Notes: generated by a model from the sequence alone, not told the origin. Shown: positions 1 through 6,804, numbered from the stretch's first letter. The stretch is DNA of 10,057 nucleotides from Akkermansia sp. (GCA_017555465.1 JAFZGH010000090.1:1-10057), one strand, 5' to 3'. Numbers and translations are program-made.

Positions 1-608
1 CCCAGACCGCGGTGCAGCGCCTGGATGCGCCAGCAGCTCATGAGCGCCCATTCGCCTTTTTCCGGGTCAAAGATGTAGCCGGCAATCTGGCGGAAGTCAG
101 GGCCGTCCTCATGTTCCACCACAAGGGTTTTGATGACATCGCCCTCTTTCCAGTTGAAGGGGCGCATGGAGTTGCCGCCTGTGCCTTCACCGCCGAAACG
201 GCGGGTGGTTACCTTTTCGCCCTTCTGGATGAGCTTGGCGCGTTCTTCCTCAGGAGCGGCGTGGGGGTTGTCGCCAGAGTCCTTGGCATCCCAGATGGAG
301 AAGATGGCTACGCGTACCGGATTGCCGTTTTCATCCTTGTGACCAAGCTCCTGCACGCCAATGTAACCGCAACCGAAGTTGTTGCAGGCAAAGTAGGTGC
401 CGGGGGCGCTCTTTTCAATCACGGCTTCCTGGTATGCCGCGGTGTGGGAGTGAATGGCAGGGCCATAGCCCAGGTGCACCGAAGCGCACTGGCGCTTTGC
501 CATGTTTTCCGGCAGCCAGTAGTCCGAATAGCGGTCGGCCTTGGCTTCCTGCGGGCAGAGTGCCGCAAGAGCAAAAAGCCCCGTCATCAGCGTGAAAATT
601 GGTTTCAT
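1..608 (-). CDS. Secreted DUF3472-type protein, 5' part (3' end outside window)
   Basis: This reading frame starts at the ATG on 608-606 and stays open for 202 codons to the left edge, so the C-terminus is missing. It begins with a signal peptide: MKP, a hydrophobic stretch at residues 4-18, and a likely cleavage after AKA (residue 24), which predicts export to the periplasm or beyond. The mature part has a W/Y-rich start (SDYWLPE), then an IGVQELG strand near 83-89, an FSIWDAKDSGDNP segment near 103-115, and FGGEGTGG at 138-145 followed by W153. This order (observation-type strand, FSIWD, FGGEGTGG, W) is what I know from the DUF3472 family of secreted bacterial proteins, often in carbohydrate-active settings; its biochemical function is unknown to me. 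Cysteines at 41, 75 and 80 could form disulfides. The family call is from recognition only. The gene is divergent from ahcY and shares its 99 bp intergenic region. Confidence 0.72.
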   Translation of the reverse strand, partial: MKPIFTLMTGLFALAALCPQEAKADRYSDYWLPENMAKRQCASVHLGYGPAIHSHTAAYQEAVIEKSAPGTYFACNNFGCGYIGVQELGHKDENGNPVRVAIFSIWDAKDSGDNPHAAPEEERAKLIQKGEKVTTRRFGGEGTGGNSMRPFNWKEGDVIKTLVVEHEDGPDFRQIAGYIFDPEKGEWALMSCWRIQALHRGL

Positions 609-616
609 CGCCGCTA

Positions 617-645
617 AGCCTAACACAACAGGCAGATTTTTTCAA
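617..645 (-). promoter_or_regulatory. Predicted promoter of the DUF3472-type gene
   Basis: On the minus strand TTGAAA (645-640) is followed by a 17 bp spacer and TAGGCT (622-617). The -10 is only a partial match (T, A and final T). It ends 8 bp before the ATG at 608, so transcription would begin about at the start codon. No Shine-Dalgarno is seen. Confidence 0.45.
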
Positions 646-669
646 GTCTAAAGAATCGGTGCTTACGGC

Positions 670-698
670 TTGACTCTGCGGGGAAATCGCTGTAAACT
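670..698 (+). promoter_or_regulatory. Predicted sigma70-type promoter of ahcY-folC
   Basis: TTGACT (670-675), a 17 bp spacer and TAAACT (693-698) match the housekeeping consensus well. The -10 ends 9 bp before the ahcY ATG, leaving a leader of about 0-4 nt with no ribosome binding site. A 7 bp inverted repeat, GCGGGGA (678-684) and TCCCCGC (698-704), brackets the -10. Confidence 0.6.
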
Positions 699-707
699 CC
701 CCGCGTC

Positions 708-2120
708 ATGACTTCTACAGCTGATTACAAGGTGGCCGATATCGCCCTGAAGGATTGGGGACGCAAGGAAATTGCCGTATCGGAATATGAGATGCCGGGC
801 CTGATGGCCTGCCGCGAGAAGTACGGCGAGCAGAAGCCTCTGGCCGGGGTGCGTATCACCGGTTCGCTGCACATGACGATTCAGACGGCGGTGCTCATTG
901 AGACGCTGGTGGCGCTGGGCGCCGAGGTTCGCTGGGCCAGCTGCAACATTTTCTCCACGCAGGACCACGCGGCTGCCGCCATTGCTGCTGCCGGGGTGCC
1001 CGTGTTTGCCTGGAAGGGCGAGACGCTTACTGAATACTGGGATTGCACCTGGGCAGCACTCAGCCACCGCGATGGGCTTGGCCCGCAGCTGGTGGTGGAC
1101 GACGGTGGCGATGTGACGCTGCTGTTGCACCGCGGTTATGAGATGGAGGAGGGCTCAGATTGGGTCAACACTCCCTCCGAGAGCGAGGAAGAGGGTGTCA
1201 TCAAGGCTCTGCTGAAGCGCATTGCCGCTGAGCAGCCGGGGGTGTTCCACCGCTGGCTGCCGGAGTGGAAGGGTGTTTCCGAGGAAACGACCACCGGTGT
1301 GCACCGCCTTTACCAGATGGAGCGCGATGGCCGCCTGCTGGTGCCTGCCATCAATGTGAACGATTCCGTGACCAAGAGCAAGTTTGATAACCTGTACGGT
1401 TGCCGCGAGAGTCTGACGGACGGCATCAAGCGTGCCACGGATGTGATGATTGCCGGCAAGGTGGCCGTCATCTGCGGCTATGGCGATGTGGGCAAGGGTT
1501 GCGCCCAGGCTCTCCGAGGGCTGGGTGCCCAGGTGATTGTGACTGAGGTGGATCCCATCTGCGCCCTGCAGGCTGCCATGGAGGGCTACCGAGTGCTTAC
1601 GGTTGAAGATACCCTGGGTATGGCCGATATTTATGTGACCACCACGGGTAACTGCGATATCATCACTCTGGAGCACATGGAGAAAATCAAGGACCAGGCG
1701 ATTATCTGCAATATCGGCCACTTCGATAATGAGATTCAGGTGGCCCGCCTGCAGGCCTATCCGGGAATCGTCTGCACCAACATCAAGCCGCAGGTGGATA
1801 AATACACCTTCCCGGATGGCCACAGCCTCTACCTGCTGGCCGAGGGTCGCCTGGTGAACCTGGGTTGCGCCACGGGGCATGCTTCCTTTGTGATGAGCAA
1901 CAGCTTCACCAATCAGGTGCTCGCTCAGATTGCCCTGTGGCAGGAGCGCGAGACCGCCAAGCCTTCTGTAACGGTGCTTCCCAAGAAGCTGGACGAGGAA
2001 GTGGCCCGCCTGCACCTGGCCAAGCTGGGTGTGCGCCTGACCACGCTGACCCAGAAGCAGGCCGACTACATCGGTGTGCCGGTCGAGGGCCCGTATAAGG
2101 CAGAAGCTTATCGCTATTGA
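708..2120 (+). CDS. ahcY: Adenosylhomocysteinase (S-adenosyl-L-homocysteine hydrolase)
   Basis: The 470-residue protein catalyses reversible, NAD-dependent hydrolysis of S-adenosylhomocysteine to adenosine and homocysteine in the cytoplasm, relieving product inhibition of methyltransferases. The substrate domain contains GSLHMT around H55, D131 and the SEETTTGV loop (191-198). The block NDSVTKSKFDNLYGCRES carries the catalytic residues K223, D227, N228 and C232, by comparison with K186, D190, N191 and C195 of the human enzyme. The Rossmann dinucleotide motif GYGDVGKG lies at 257-264, NIGHFD with H338 follows, and the C-terminus ends in the family-typical PYK...YRY tail that reaches the neighbouring subunit's NAD. 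The insert of about 40 residues at 147-187 is normal for the longer bacterial and plant enzymes. Length is complete. The start at 708 is supported by the promoter immediately upstream. folC begins 14 bp after its stop, so the two are probably one transcript. Confidence 0.97.
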   Translation: MTSTADYKVADIALKDWGRKEIAVSEYEMPGLMACREKYGEQKPLAGVRITGSLHMTIQTAVLIETLVALGAEVRWASCNIFSTQDHAAAAIAAAGVPVFAWKGETLTEYWDCTWAALSHRDGLGPQLVVDDGGDVTLLLHRGYEMEEGSDWVNTPSESEEEGVIKALLKRIAAEQPGVFHRWLPEWKGVSEETTTGVHRLYQMERDGRLLVPAINVNDSVTKSKFDNLYGCRESLTDGIKRATDVMIAGKVAVICGYGDVGKGCAQALRGLGAQVIVTEVDPICALQAAMEGYRVLTVEDTLGMADIYVTTTGNCDIITLEHMEKIKDQAIICNIGHFDNEIQVARLQAYPGIVCTNIKPQVDKYTFPDGHSLYLLAEGRLVNLGCATGHASFVMSNSFTNQVLAQIALWQERETAKPSVTVLPKKLDEEVARLHLAKLGVRLTTLTQKQADYIGVPVEGPYKAEAYRY

Positions 2121-2134
2121 TTCCAGAAAATATC

Positions 2135-3340
2135 ATGAGCACGCTGCAGGAGGAGCTGGACTGGTTGTATTCCACCCAGGCATTCGGCATCAAGCTGGGG
2201 CTGGAGGGGGTGACGCGTCTGCTCTCTGCCTGCGGTGTGTTGTATCCTCACGCCCAGGTCATTCATGTGGCCGGCACCAATGGCAAGGGCAGCACCTGCG
2301 CGTTCTGCGAGAGTGTGGCCCGTGCTGCCGGGTATAAGACCGGCCTGTTCACCTCGCCCCACCTGGTGGAGTTCAGCGAGCGCATCCGTGTGAATGGCGA
2401 AAATATCCCGGATGCGGATGCCGCCAGGCTGATTGCCAAGGTGCGCGAGGTAGTGCAGGGCTGGGACCCGTGCCCCACCTTCTTTGAGCTGGTGCTGGCG
2501 GTGGCGATGCTCTGGTTTGCGGAGCAGGAGGTGGAGCTGATTGTGCTGGAAACCGGCATGGGCGGCCGCCTGGATGCCACCAATGCCGTGCCGAAGGATG
2601 TGGCGGTGCTCGCCCCCATCGGGCTTGACCACACGCAGTACCTGGGTGAGACGCTCTACGACGTGGCGGGTGAAAAAGCCGCCATTCTTTCCTGGCACCG
2701 CCCGGCGGTTTCCGCCCCGCAGGAGCCGGAGGCGATGCGTGCGATTCATGAGGCTGCCCGGCGTATGGATACTTATTGCCGCGTGATTTCTACGGAATGC
2801 GACCAGCCCCTGGGACTTAAAGGGGCGCACCAGCGGCGCAATGCTGCGTTGGCGCTGGCTGCCTTGCGCGCGTTGCCGCATTTCCTCTGCAGCGCAGAGG
2901 AGGAGGCTCGTGGGCTGGCGGAGGTGCGCTGGCCGGGACGTTTTGAGGAGGTGCTGCCCGGCGTTATCATGGATGGCGCGCACAATCCGCACGCCATGCA
3001 GGTGCTCACCCGCACCTGGCGCGAGACCTTTGGTGAGCAGAAGGCCCGCTGCATCTACGCTGGCTCGGCAGATAAGGCACTGGATGAGGTGCTGGAGCTG
3101 CTTTCCCCCATTGTGGGAGAATGGGTGCTGCCCCCGGTGCAGTCGCCGCGTATTCTGCCGCCGGCCGAAATGGCGGCCAAGGTGCAGGCCGTTTCTGAAG
3201 CACCTGTTTCCACCCCCGCCACGCTGGCTGAATGCCTGGCTGATATGCCTGCGGGCACTCTTATCTGCGGCTCATTTTTCCTGCTGGGTGAGGCGAAGTC
3301 CATTCTCCGCAGCGCTGATTATCGCGTCACGGTGCAGTAA
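2135..3340 (+). CDS. folC: Folylpolyglutamate synthase / dihydrofolate synthase
   Basis: A 401-residue Mur-ligase-family enzyme that adds glutamate to dihydropteroate and/or reduced folates using ATP, keeping folates in the cell. Visible signatures: LDWLYSTQAFGIKLGLE at the N-terminus (9-24), P-loop GTNGKGS (47-53), TSPHL (73-77), the central ETGMGGRLDATN (139-150), GLDHTQYLG (163-171), GEKAAI (179-184, the lysine usually carbamylated in this family), HQRRNAALAL (232-241), GRFE (268-271), DGAHNP (280-285) and GSFFLLGE (379-386). An upstream in-frame TTG at 2117 would overlap the ahcY stop and add six residues. I prefer the ATG at 2135 because the family begins a few residues before LDWLY. No Shine-Dalgarno is evident, so translation may be coupled to ahcY. 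Pairing with ahcY links one-carbon and methyl metabolism. Its stop codon touches the stop codon of hipA on the other strand. Confidence 0.95.
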   Translation: MSTLQEELDWLYSTQAFGIKLGLEGVTRLLSACGVLYPHAQVIHVAGTNGKGSTCAFCESVARAAGYKTGLFTSPHLVEFSERIRVNGENIPDADAARLIAKVREVVQGWDPCPTFFELVLAVAMLWFAEQEVELIVLETGMGGRLDATNAVPKDVAVLAPIGLDHTQYLGETLYDVAGEKAAILSWHRPAVSAPQEPEAMRAIHEAARRMDTYCRVISTECDQPLGLKGAHQRRNAALALAALRALPHFLCSAEEEARGLAEVRWPGRFEEVLPGVIMDGAHNPHAMQVLTRTWRETFGEQKARCIYAGSADKALDEVLELLSPIVGEWVLPPVQSPRILPPAEMAAKVQAVSEAPVSTPATLAECLADMPAGTLICGSFFLLGEAKSILRSADYRVTVQ

Positions 3341-4579
3341 TCAGTTTCTTGGAAATTCAAGATGCTCCAGTACGCCTGCAGTGCGGAATCTGATATGCTC
3401 AGTCAGGCGCTGTATGGTGTTCTCTGGAATCCCGGATTTTGTGAGCGCTGCAGCTGTGGTATCCAGTGCGGTTAGTATGCTCTCGGCGGTGGATTTGGCA
3501 AGCTGAAGAACTGCTTTTTCCGGCAATCTGATATCCTGGGCAAAACGCTCCCATCTGTGGCGTGAAATGAAGAATGAGTTTCGCTTGCCTCCTATGCCCA
3601 TAGCCATACGCCGCGCGAGCTTTCTGCCATAGTATGTGGTACTCAGCAGATCGTAGAATGGTGCCAGCTTCAGGCCATTTTCCTGTCGCATCATGGATAT
3701 GTTTTTGGCGTGGGCGTCATTATTGCCTACGCAGAGGTTGAATGCAGCCCATTTGACCATGAGGCTGACATCCAGAGCCGGTTGCATGGAATATCGCCGG
3801 ATAAGGACGGCGCAATCGTAGAATGATGGTCCACCATCCTGTTCGTATTTGAGCGCAGAACTGATTGCGGATATCTGGCAGAAATCTTCCTGCGGTAACC
3901 TCCGGGGATGAAAATCAGAACCTTCACGGTCGTAGCGTTCCACTACCAGAACCTTGTGATCCGGTAATTGAAGAATGCGGCTTCTGACTGTTGGTATGCC
4001 GATGCGGGTTGCCAGCTCAAGACAAAAATGTTCGTTTTCTATGGAATGGGGGAATTCATTGATAGGCAGCTTGATGATGCAGTTACTGGCCGCGCCCTGT
4101 TGCGGTAGATAGAAGACTCCGTCTTTCTGGAATAGGGGGAGTTTGTGCTGGGCCCCTGCCAGGGAAAGGCTGGTGTGTTGCTCGCTTGTGGCCATAGGAA
4201 ACTCCGGGAGTTTGTGCAGCAGCGACTGTATTTGTCCTGGCGATAACTCTTTGTAAGTGCCTCTGGTGGCTGGCCCGCCGATGCTGAATGCTCCTGCGCA
4301 GTCTTGTCCGATGTGCTTCAGGAGGCCGAAAATGTTTTCCTTACTGGTTCGGAATTGTCGTGCCAGGCTTTCCCTGATTCGACCTTCCGGCAGTATGTTC
4401 TCAAAAAATGTCCGTACATTGTCACCTGTGTGTCTGATATTGAGGCGGGGCAGGGAGATTGATATGTCGAACCCGTGCAGCTGCCAGTTTTTGGTGTACT
4501 CTAGTTCCAGGTATCCATGGGGTGTCTGAATCAGGCGCGCTATTTCCTGCCCTTCATAGAATATGGGGAGTGAGTTCAT
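3341..4579 (-). CDS. hipA: HipA-family serine/threonine kinase toxin
   Basis: A 412-residue full-length HipA kinase. In the characterised E. coli system HipA phosphorylates glutamyl-tRNA synthetase, stalling translation and promoting persistence; the target here is inferred only. The N-terminal coupling domain covers roughly residues 1-105 (NILPEGRIRESLA, then IFGLLKHIGQDCAGAF). The kinase core has SLAGAQHKLPL (139-149), where S139 aligns with the autophosphorylated Ser150 of E. coli, CIIKLP with ATP-binding K170, VVERYDRE (212-219), RLPQEDFCQ (227-235), the catalytic loop GNNDAHAKN with D288 and N293, and the metal-binding PFYDLL with D310. All catalytic residues are present, so it should be active. 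The start ATG overlaps the hipB stop (ATGA), giving translational coupling. The TGA stop is directly adjacent to the folC stop with no intergenic base. Codon use looks less GC-biased than in ahcY, folC or leuB, which fits acquisition. Confidence 0.93.
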   Translation of the reverse strand: MNSLPIFYEGQEIARLIQTPHGYLELEYTKNWQLHGFDISISLPRLNIRHTGDNVRTFFENILPEGRIRESLARQFRTSKENIFGLLKHIGQDCAGAFSIGGPATRGTYKELSPGQIQSLLHKLPEFPMATSEQHTSLSLAGAQHKLPLFQKDGVFYLPQQGAASNCIIKLPINEFPHSIENEHFCLELATRIGIPTVRSRILQLPDHKVLVVERYDREGSDFHPRRLPQEDFCQISAISSALKYEQDGGPSFYDCAVLIRRYSMQPALDVSLMVKWAAFNLCVGNNDAHAKNISMMRQENGLKLAPFYDLLSTTYYGRKLARRMAMGIGGKRNSFFISRHRWERFAQDIRLPEKAVLQLAKSTAESILTALDTTAAALTKSGIPENTIQRLTEHIRFRTAGVLEHLEFPRN

Positions 4580-4800
4580 TTATCGGTTTCCTCTCTGCCT
4601 TTGATATGTACCTCCAATCCCAGCGAGGTGAGCATCTGCAATGCCATGCTGATGCTGACACCTCGTTTGCCTCGCTCCATTTCGCTCAGAAGGCGGGAGC
4701 TGCAGGGAATCAGCATCGACAATTCGGCAATGGTGAGTCCCTGTTTCTTTCGCCTCTGCCGGATGATATTACCTAATTCTGTTTCGTTGGTAATTTGCAT
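4576..4800 (-). CDS. hipB: HipB-like antitoxin and autorepressor
   Basis: A 74-residue Cro/C1-type helix-turn-helix protein (HTH_3/XRE family). The fold spans about residues 9-62: LGNIIRQRRKKQGLTIAELS, then the recognition-helix region CSSRLLSEMERGKRG (33-47), then SMALQMLTSLG. By family knowledge it neutralises HipA by binding it and represses the operon by binding palindromes upstream. It is slightly shorter than E. coli HipB (88 residues). The start ATG at 4800-4798 is preceded by AAGGG four bases upstream (4804-4808), and that site sits inside operator 1, so repressor binding and translation initiation use the same sequence. The gene overlaps hipA by four bases (ATGA). Confidence 0.9.
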   Translation of the reverse strand: MQITNETELGNIIRQRRKKQGLTIAELSMLIPCSSRLLSEMERGKRGVSISMALQMLTSLGLEVHIKGREETDK

Positions 4801-4817
4801 ATTCCCTTTTGGGAATA
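4800..4817. promoter_or_regulatory. HipB operator O1
   Basis: This is the perfect 18 bp palindrome TATTCCC-TTTT-GGGAATA. It includes the first base of the hipB start codon and its likely ribosome binding site. It resembles the E. coli HipB site TATCC-N8-GGATA in layout. Confidence 0.75.
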
Positions 4818-4850
4818 TTTTAATGTTATTGGAGGTGATTGCAAGTAAAA

Positions 4851-4868
4851 TATTCCGAATTGGGAATA
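4851..4868. promoter_or_regulatory. HipB operator O2
   Basis: TATTCCG-AATT-GGGAATA is palindromic except for one position in the left arm. It lies 51 bp from O1 and immediately downstream of the predicted hipB -10, so a bound dimer would cover the transcription start. Confidence 0.72.
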
Positions 4869-4869
4869 T

Positions 4870-4897
4870 TTTGTATAAAAATGGTATGATGTGTCAA
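4870..4897 (-). promoter_or_regulatory. Predicted hipBA promoter
   Basis: On the minus strand a consensus TTGACA (4897-4892) is followed by a 16 bp spacer and TACAAA (4875-4870). An overlapping TATACA (4877-4872) would give a 14 bp spacer. The -35 is three bases from O3 and the -10 one base from O2, so both boxes are framed by operators. The leader would be about 60 nt, unlike the neighbouring genes. Confidence 0.6.
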
Positions 4898-4900
4898 AAG

Positions 4901-4918
4901 TATTCCCAAAAGGGAATA
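4901..4918. promoter_or_regulatory. HipB operator O3
   Basis: TATTCCC-AAAA-GGGAATA is a perfect 18 bp palindrome 50 bp from O2, just upstream of the predicted hipBA -35 and next to the rubrerythrin terminator stem. Confidence 0.73.
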
Positions 4919-4919
4919 A

Positions 4920-4943
4920 AAACGCCCGCGTAAGCGGGCGTTT
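4920..4943 (-). terminator. Intrinsic terminator after rubrerythrin
   Basis: A 10 bp GC-rich stem (AAACGCCCGC and GCGGGCGTTT) with loop GTAA is followed on the minus strand by a short U-run (TTTTTATT). A second small hairpin (ACGCGC 4962-4967, GCGCGT 4974-4979) lies between it and the rubrerythrin stop. It insulates hipBA from rubrerythrin transcription. Confidence 0.8.
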
Positions 4944-4984
4944 GAAAAATGAAGGATGGAAACGCGCTATGCGGCGCGTGAGGC

Positions 4985-5527
4985 TTAGATTTCGATGTAC
5001 TTAGCCTTGGGGAAGTTGCAGAGCGGGCAGCGCTCCGGCTCGGAGCCTTCGGCAAAGGTGTCGCCGCAGAGCGGGCACACGTAGTACTTGGCGGGCAGGT
5101 CGAGCTTCTCACCGGCTTCCAGCTGGGCAAGCGCCTTGCTGTACAGGTCGGCGTGTTCCTTCTCGGCTTCGTTGGCCCAGGTGAAGCTGCGCACGGCGTC
5201 GGTGTTGCCTTCTTCCTGTGCCTGGGCAATCATGGGCGGATACATGTCGGTGAACTCGTAGGTCTCACCGGCAATGGCGGCTTTCAGGTTCTCGATGGTG
5301 TTGCCCACTTCGATCTGCATTTCAATATCAATGGGCTGTTCACCCATCTTCACCAGCACCTTGTTGTGGTTGGTGGCGTGGATGCGCTCGGCGCGGCTGG
5401 CGGCTGCGAAGAGCTTTTCGATGAGCGGGTAGCCCTCCTGGGCGGCGCGGGTGGCGTATGCTGCGTACTTGGCGCTGGCGGTGCTTTCACCGGTGATGGC
5501 GGTCTTGAGGTTGTCAATCGTTGTCAT
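4985..5527 (-). CDS. Rubrerythrin (non-haem di-iron peroxidase)
   Basis: A 180-residue cytoplasmic protein that reduces hydrogen peroxide in anaerobes and microaerophiles. The N-terminal ferritin-like four-helix domain supplies the di-iron ligands: E14 (GES), the E47-R-I-H50 pair, E88 and E91 (GETYEF), and E122-K-E-H125. The C-terminal rubredoxin domain has CPLCG (C151, C154) and CPLC (C167, C170) for a single iron. The domain order matches classical rubrerythrin. The frame is open further upstream to 5770, but the canonical start is MTTIDNLKTAITGES at 5527. The upstream extension overlaps a promoter and the leuB terminator region and has no homology to the family. Presence of this enzyme suggests a strict or aerotolerant anaerobe. 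Confidence 0.95.
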   Translation of the reverse strand: MTTIDNLKTAITGESTASAKYAAYATRAAQEGYPLIEKLFAAASRAERIHATNHNKVLVKMGEQPIDIEMQIEVGNTIENLKAAIAGETYEFTDMYPPMIAQAQEEGNTDAVRSFTWANEAEKEHADLYSKALAQLEAGEKLDLPAKYYVCPLCGDTFAEGSEPERCPLCNFPKAKYIEI

Positions 5528-5533
5528 GGCCGT

Positions 5534-5561
5534 AGTATACTCTAGTTTAGAATAATTACAA
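5534..5561 (-). promoter_or_regulatory. Predicted rubrerythrin promoter
   Basis: On the minus strand TTGTAA (5561-5556), a 16 bp spacer and TATACT (5539-5534) are present. An A/T-rich stretch at 5565-5610 upstream could act as an UP element. The -10 ends only 6 bp before the ATG and no Shine-Dalgarno exists, so the mRNA is probably leaderless. Confidence 0.55.
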
Positions 5562-5605
5562 GAAAAATCTGCAAAAAATTGAAAATAATTTTTTATTGAT
5601 TTAAA

Positions 5606-5649
5606 TTGAATGGATTCCACAGTGGGTAAACTCTGCGGAATCCATTGAA
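5606..5649 (-). terminator. Hairpin downstream of leuB, probable terminator
   Basis: AATGGATTCC (5609-5618) pairs with GGAATCCATT (5637-5646). After one mismatch the stem continues with CAG (5620-5622) and CTG (5633-5635), leaving a 10-base loop. On the minus strand it follows leuB and is trailed by an AT-rich run rather than a clean U-tract. Confidence 0.55.
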
Positions 5650-5669
5650 ATAAACCGGGAGACTGCTCA

Positions 5670-6764
5670 TTACAGAGCAGCGATGATGGCATCGCCCATG
5701 CCGCGTGTGCCGACGCGGATTTCACCCTCGGCGCCGGTGGCGAGGTCGCCGGTGCGGTAGCCGGCGGCAATCACCTTGCGCACGGCTGCGTCCACGGCAT
5801 CTGCCGCTGCGGTTTCCTTGCAGGTGTAGCGCAGGAGCATGGCCATGGAAAGAATCTGGGCAATGGGGTTGGCAATGCCCTGGCCGGCGATGTCGGGTGC
5901 AGAGCCGCCGGAGGGTTCGTAGAGACCGAAGAAGGTGTTGCTGCCGTGGCTGAGGGAAGCGCTGGGGAGCATGCCGAGCGAGCCGCAGACAATGGCCATT
6001 TCATCGGTGAGGATATCGCCGAAGGTGTTTTCGGTCACCATCACGTCGAACTGCTGCGGGTTGCGCACCAGCTGCATGGCGGCGTTGTCCACATACATGT
6101 GGGTGAGCTGCACATCCGGGTATTCGGCGGCAATGGTGTTCATGACTTCGCGCCACATGACGGAGGAAGCCAGTACATTAGCCTTATCTACGCTGCAGAG
6201 CTTCTTGTTGCGGCCGCGGGCGGCCTCGAAAGCCACGCGGGCGATGCGTTCCACTTCGCTCTTCTTGTAGATGAGAGTGTCAAGGCCGATGACTTCACCA
6301 TCGCGCTCGCCATAGAATTTGGGCTCGCCGAAGTACATGCCGCCGGTGAGCTCGCGCACGCAGAGAATATCAAAGCCGCCGGGAATGAGGCTGTTTTTTA
6401 CCGGGGACGCATCCACCAGCTCAGGCAGGCAGATGCCGGGGCGCAGGTTGGCGAACAGGGAGAAATGCTTGCGGAGGGGGAGCAGGGCGCCGCGCTCCGG
6501 GCGTTCATCGGGGGGCAGGGTGTCCCACTTCGGGCCGCCTACGGAGCCGAAGAGAATGGCATCTGCCGCTTCGCAGGCTGCCAGGGTTTCGGCAGGAAGC
6601 GCCTTGCCGCAGTTATCAATGCCGGCGCCGCCCACGAAGCATTCGGTGCGCTCGGTGGTGAAGCCGAACTTCTTTTCCACGGCATCGAGCACGCGGAGTG
6701 CTTCGGCCATTACCTCCGGGCCGATACCATCGCCCGCCAGAACTGCAATTTTGTAGGTATTCAT
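5670..6764 (-). CDS. leuB: 3-isopropylmalate dehydrogenase
   Basis: A 364-residue enzyme that oxidises and decarboxylates (2R,3S)-3-isopropylmalate with NAD to give 2-oxoisocaproate, the third step of leucine biosynthesis, in the cytoplasm. Motifs in order: LAGDGIGPEV (9-18), FGSVGGPKWD, RKHFSLFANLRP, RELTGGMYFGEP, SVDKANVLASS with the catalytic lysine, MYVDNAAMQLV with a metal-binding aspartate, VTENTFGDILTDE with the next metal aspartates, and GLYEPSGGSAPDIAGQGIANP for NAD binding. Length is typical and no motif is missing. Isocitrate or tartrate dehydrogenases share the fold, but the GGMYFGEP and EPSGGSAPDI blocks favour LeuB. It stands alone; no leuA, leuC or leuD is beside it in this window. 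A strong promoter sits directly upstream. Confidence 0.95.
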   Translation of the reverse strand: MNTYKIAVLAGDGIGPEVMAEALRVLDAVEKKFGFTTERTECFVGGAGIDNCGKALPAETLAACEAADAILFGSVGGPKWDTLPPDERPERGALLPLRKHFSLFANLRPGICLPELVDASPVKNSLIPGGFDILCVRELTGGMYFGEPKFYGERDGEVIGLDTLIYKKSEVERIARVAFEAARGRNKKLCSVDKANVLASSVMWREVMNTIAAEYPDVQLTHMYVDNAAMQLVRNPQQFDVMVTENTFGDILTDEMAIVCGSLGMLPSASLSHGSNTFFGLYEPSGGSAPDIAGQGIANPIAQILSMAMLLRYTCKETAAADAVDAAVRKVIAAGYRTGDLATGAEGEIRVGTRGMGDAIIAAL

Positions 6765-6775
6765 GTCTGGCGGTG

Positions 6776-6804
6776 ATGATACACCCCTGCGTTCCGGGTG
6801 TCAA
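6776..6804 (-). promoter_or_regulatory. Predicted leuB promoter
   Basis: The minus strand shows consensus TTGACA (6804-6799), an exact 17 bp spacer and TATCAT (6781-6776). The -10 ends 11 bp from the ATG, giving a leader of about 4-5 nt. A 6 bp inverted repeat, ACACCC (6781-6786) and GGGTGT (6796-6801), occupies the spacer and could be an operator. Confidence 0.65.

Noticed and set aside
12..617. Plus-strand open frame of about 200 codons at the left end
   Set aside because: It is the antisense shadow of the minus-strand signal-peptide protein, whose translation has recognisable FSIWD and FGGEGTGG motifs; the plus frame shows none.
2117..2134. TTG start for folC overlapping the ahcY stop
   Set aside because: It would add six unconserved residues (TTG then IPENI); the ATG at 2135 matches the usual family N-terminus.
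4830..4840. Shine-Dalgarno-like GGAGGTGAT on the plus strand upstream of hipB
   Set aside because: No start codon with a meaningful reading frame follows on the plus strand; the region is the hipBA leader on the other strand.
5528..5770. N-terminal extension of rubrerythrin to 261 residues
   Set aside because: The extension runs through a promoter, the AT-rich intergenic region, the leuB terminator and into leuB. Homology begins at MTTIDNLKTAITGES, so the start at 5527 is right.
5946..6776. Long plus-strand frame opposite leuB (276 codons)
   Set aside because: It mirrors leuB codons in a GC-rich gene and has no recognisable motifs; leuB is complete on the minus strand.
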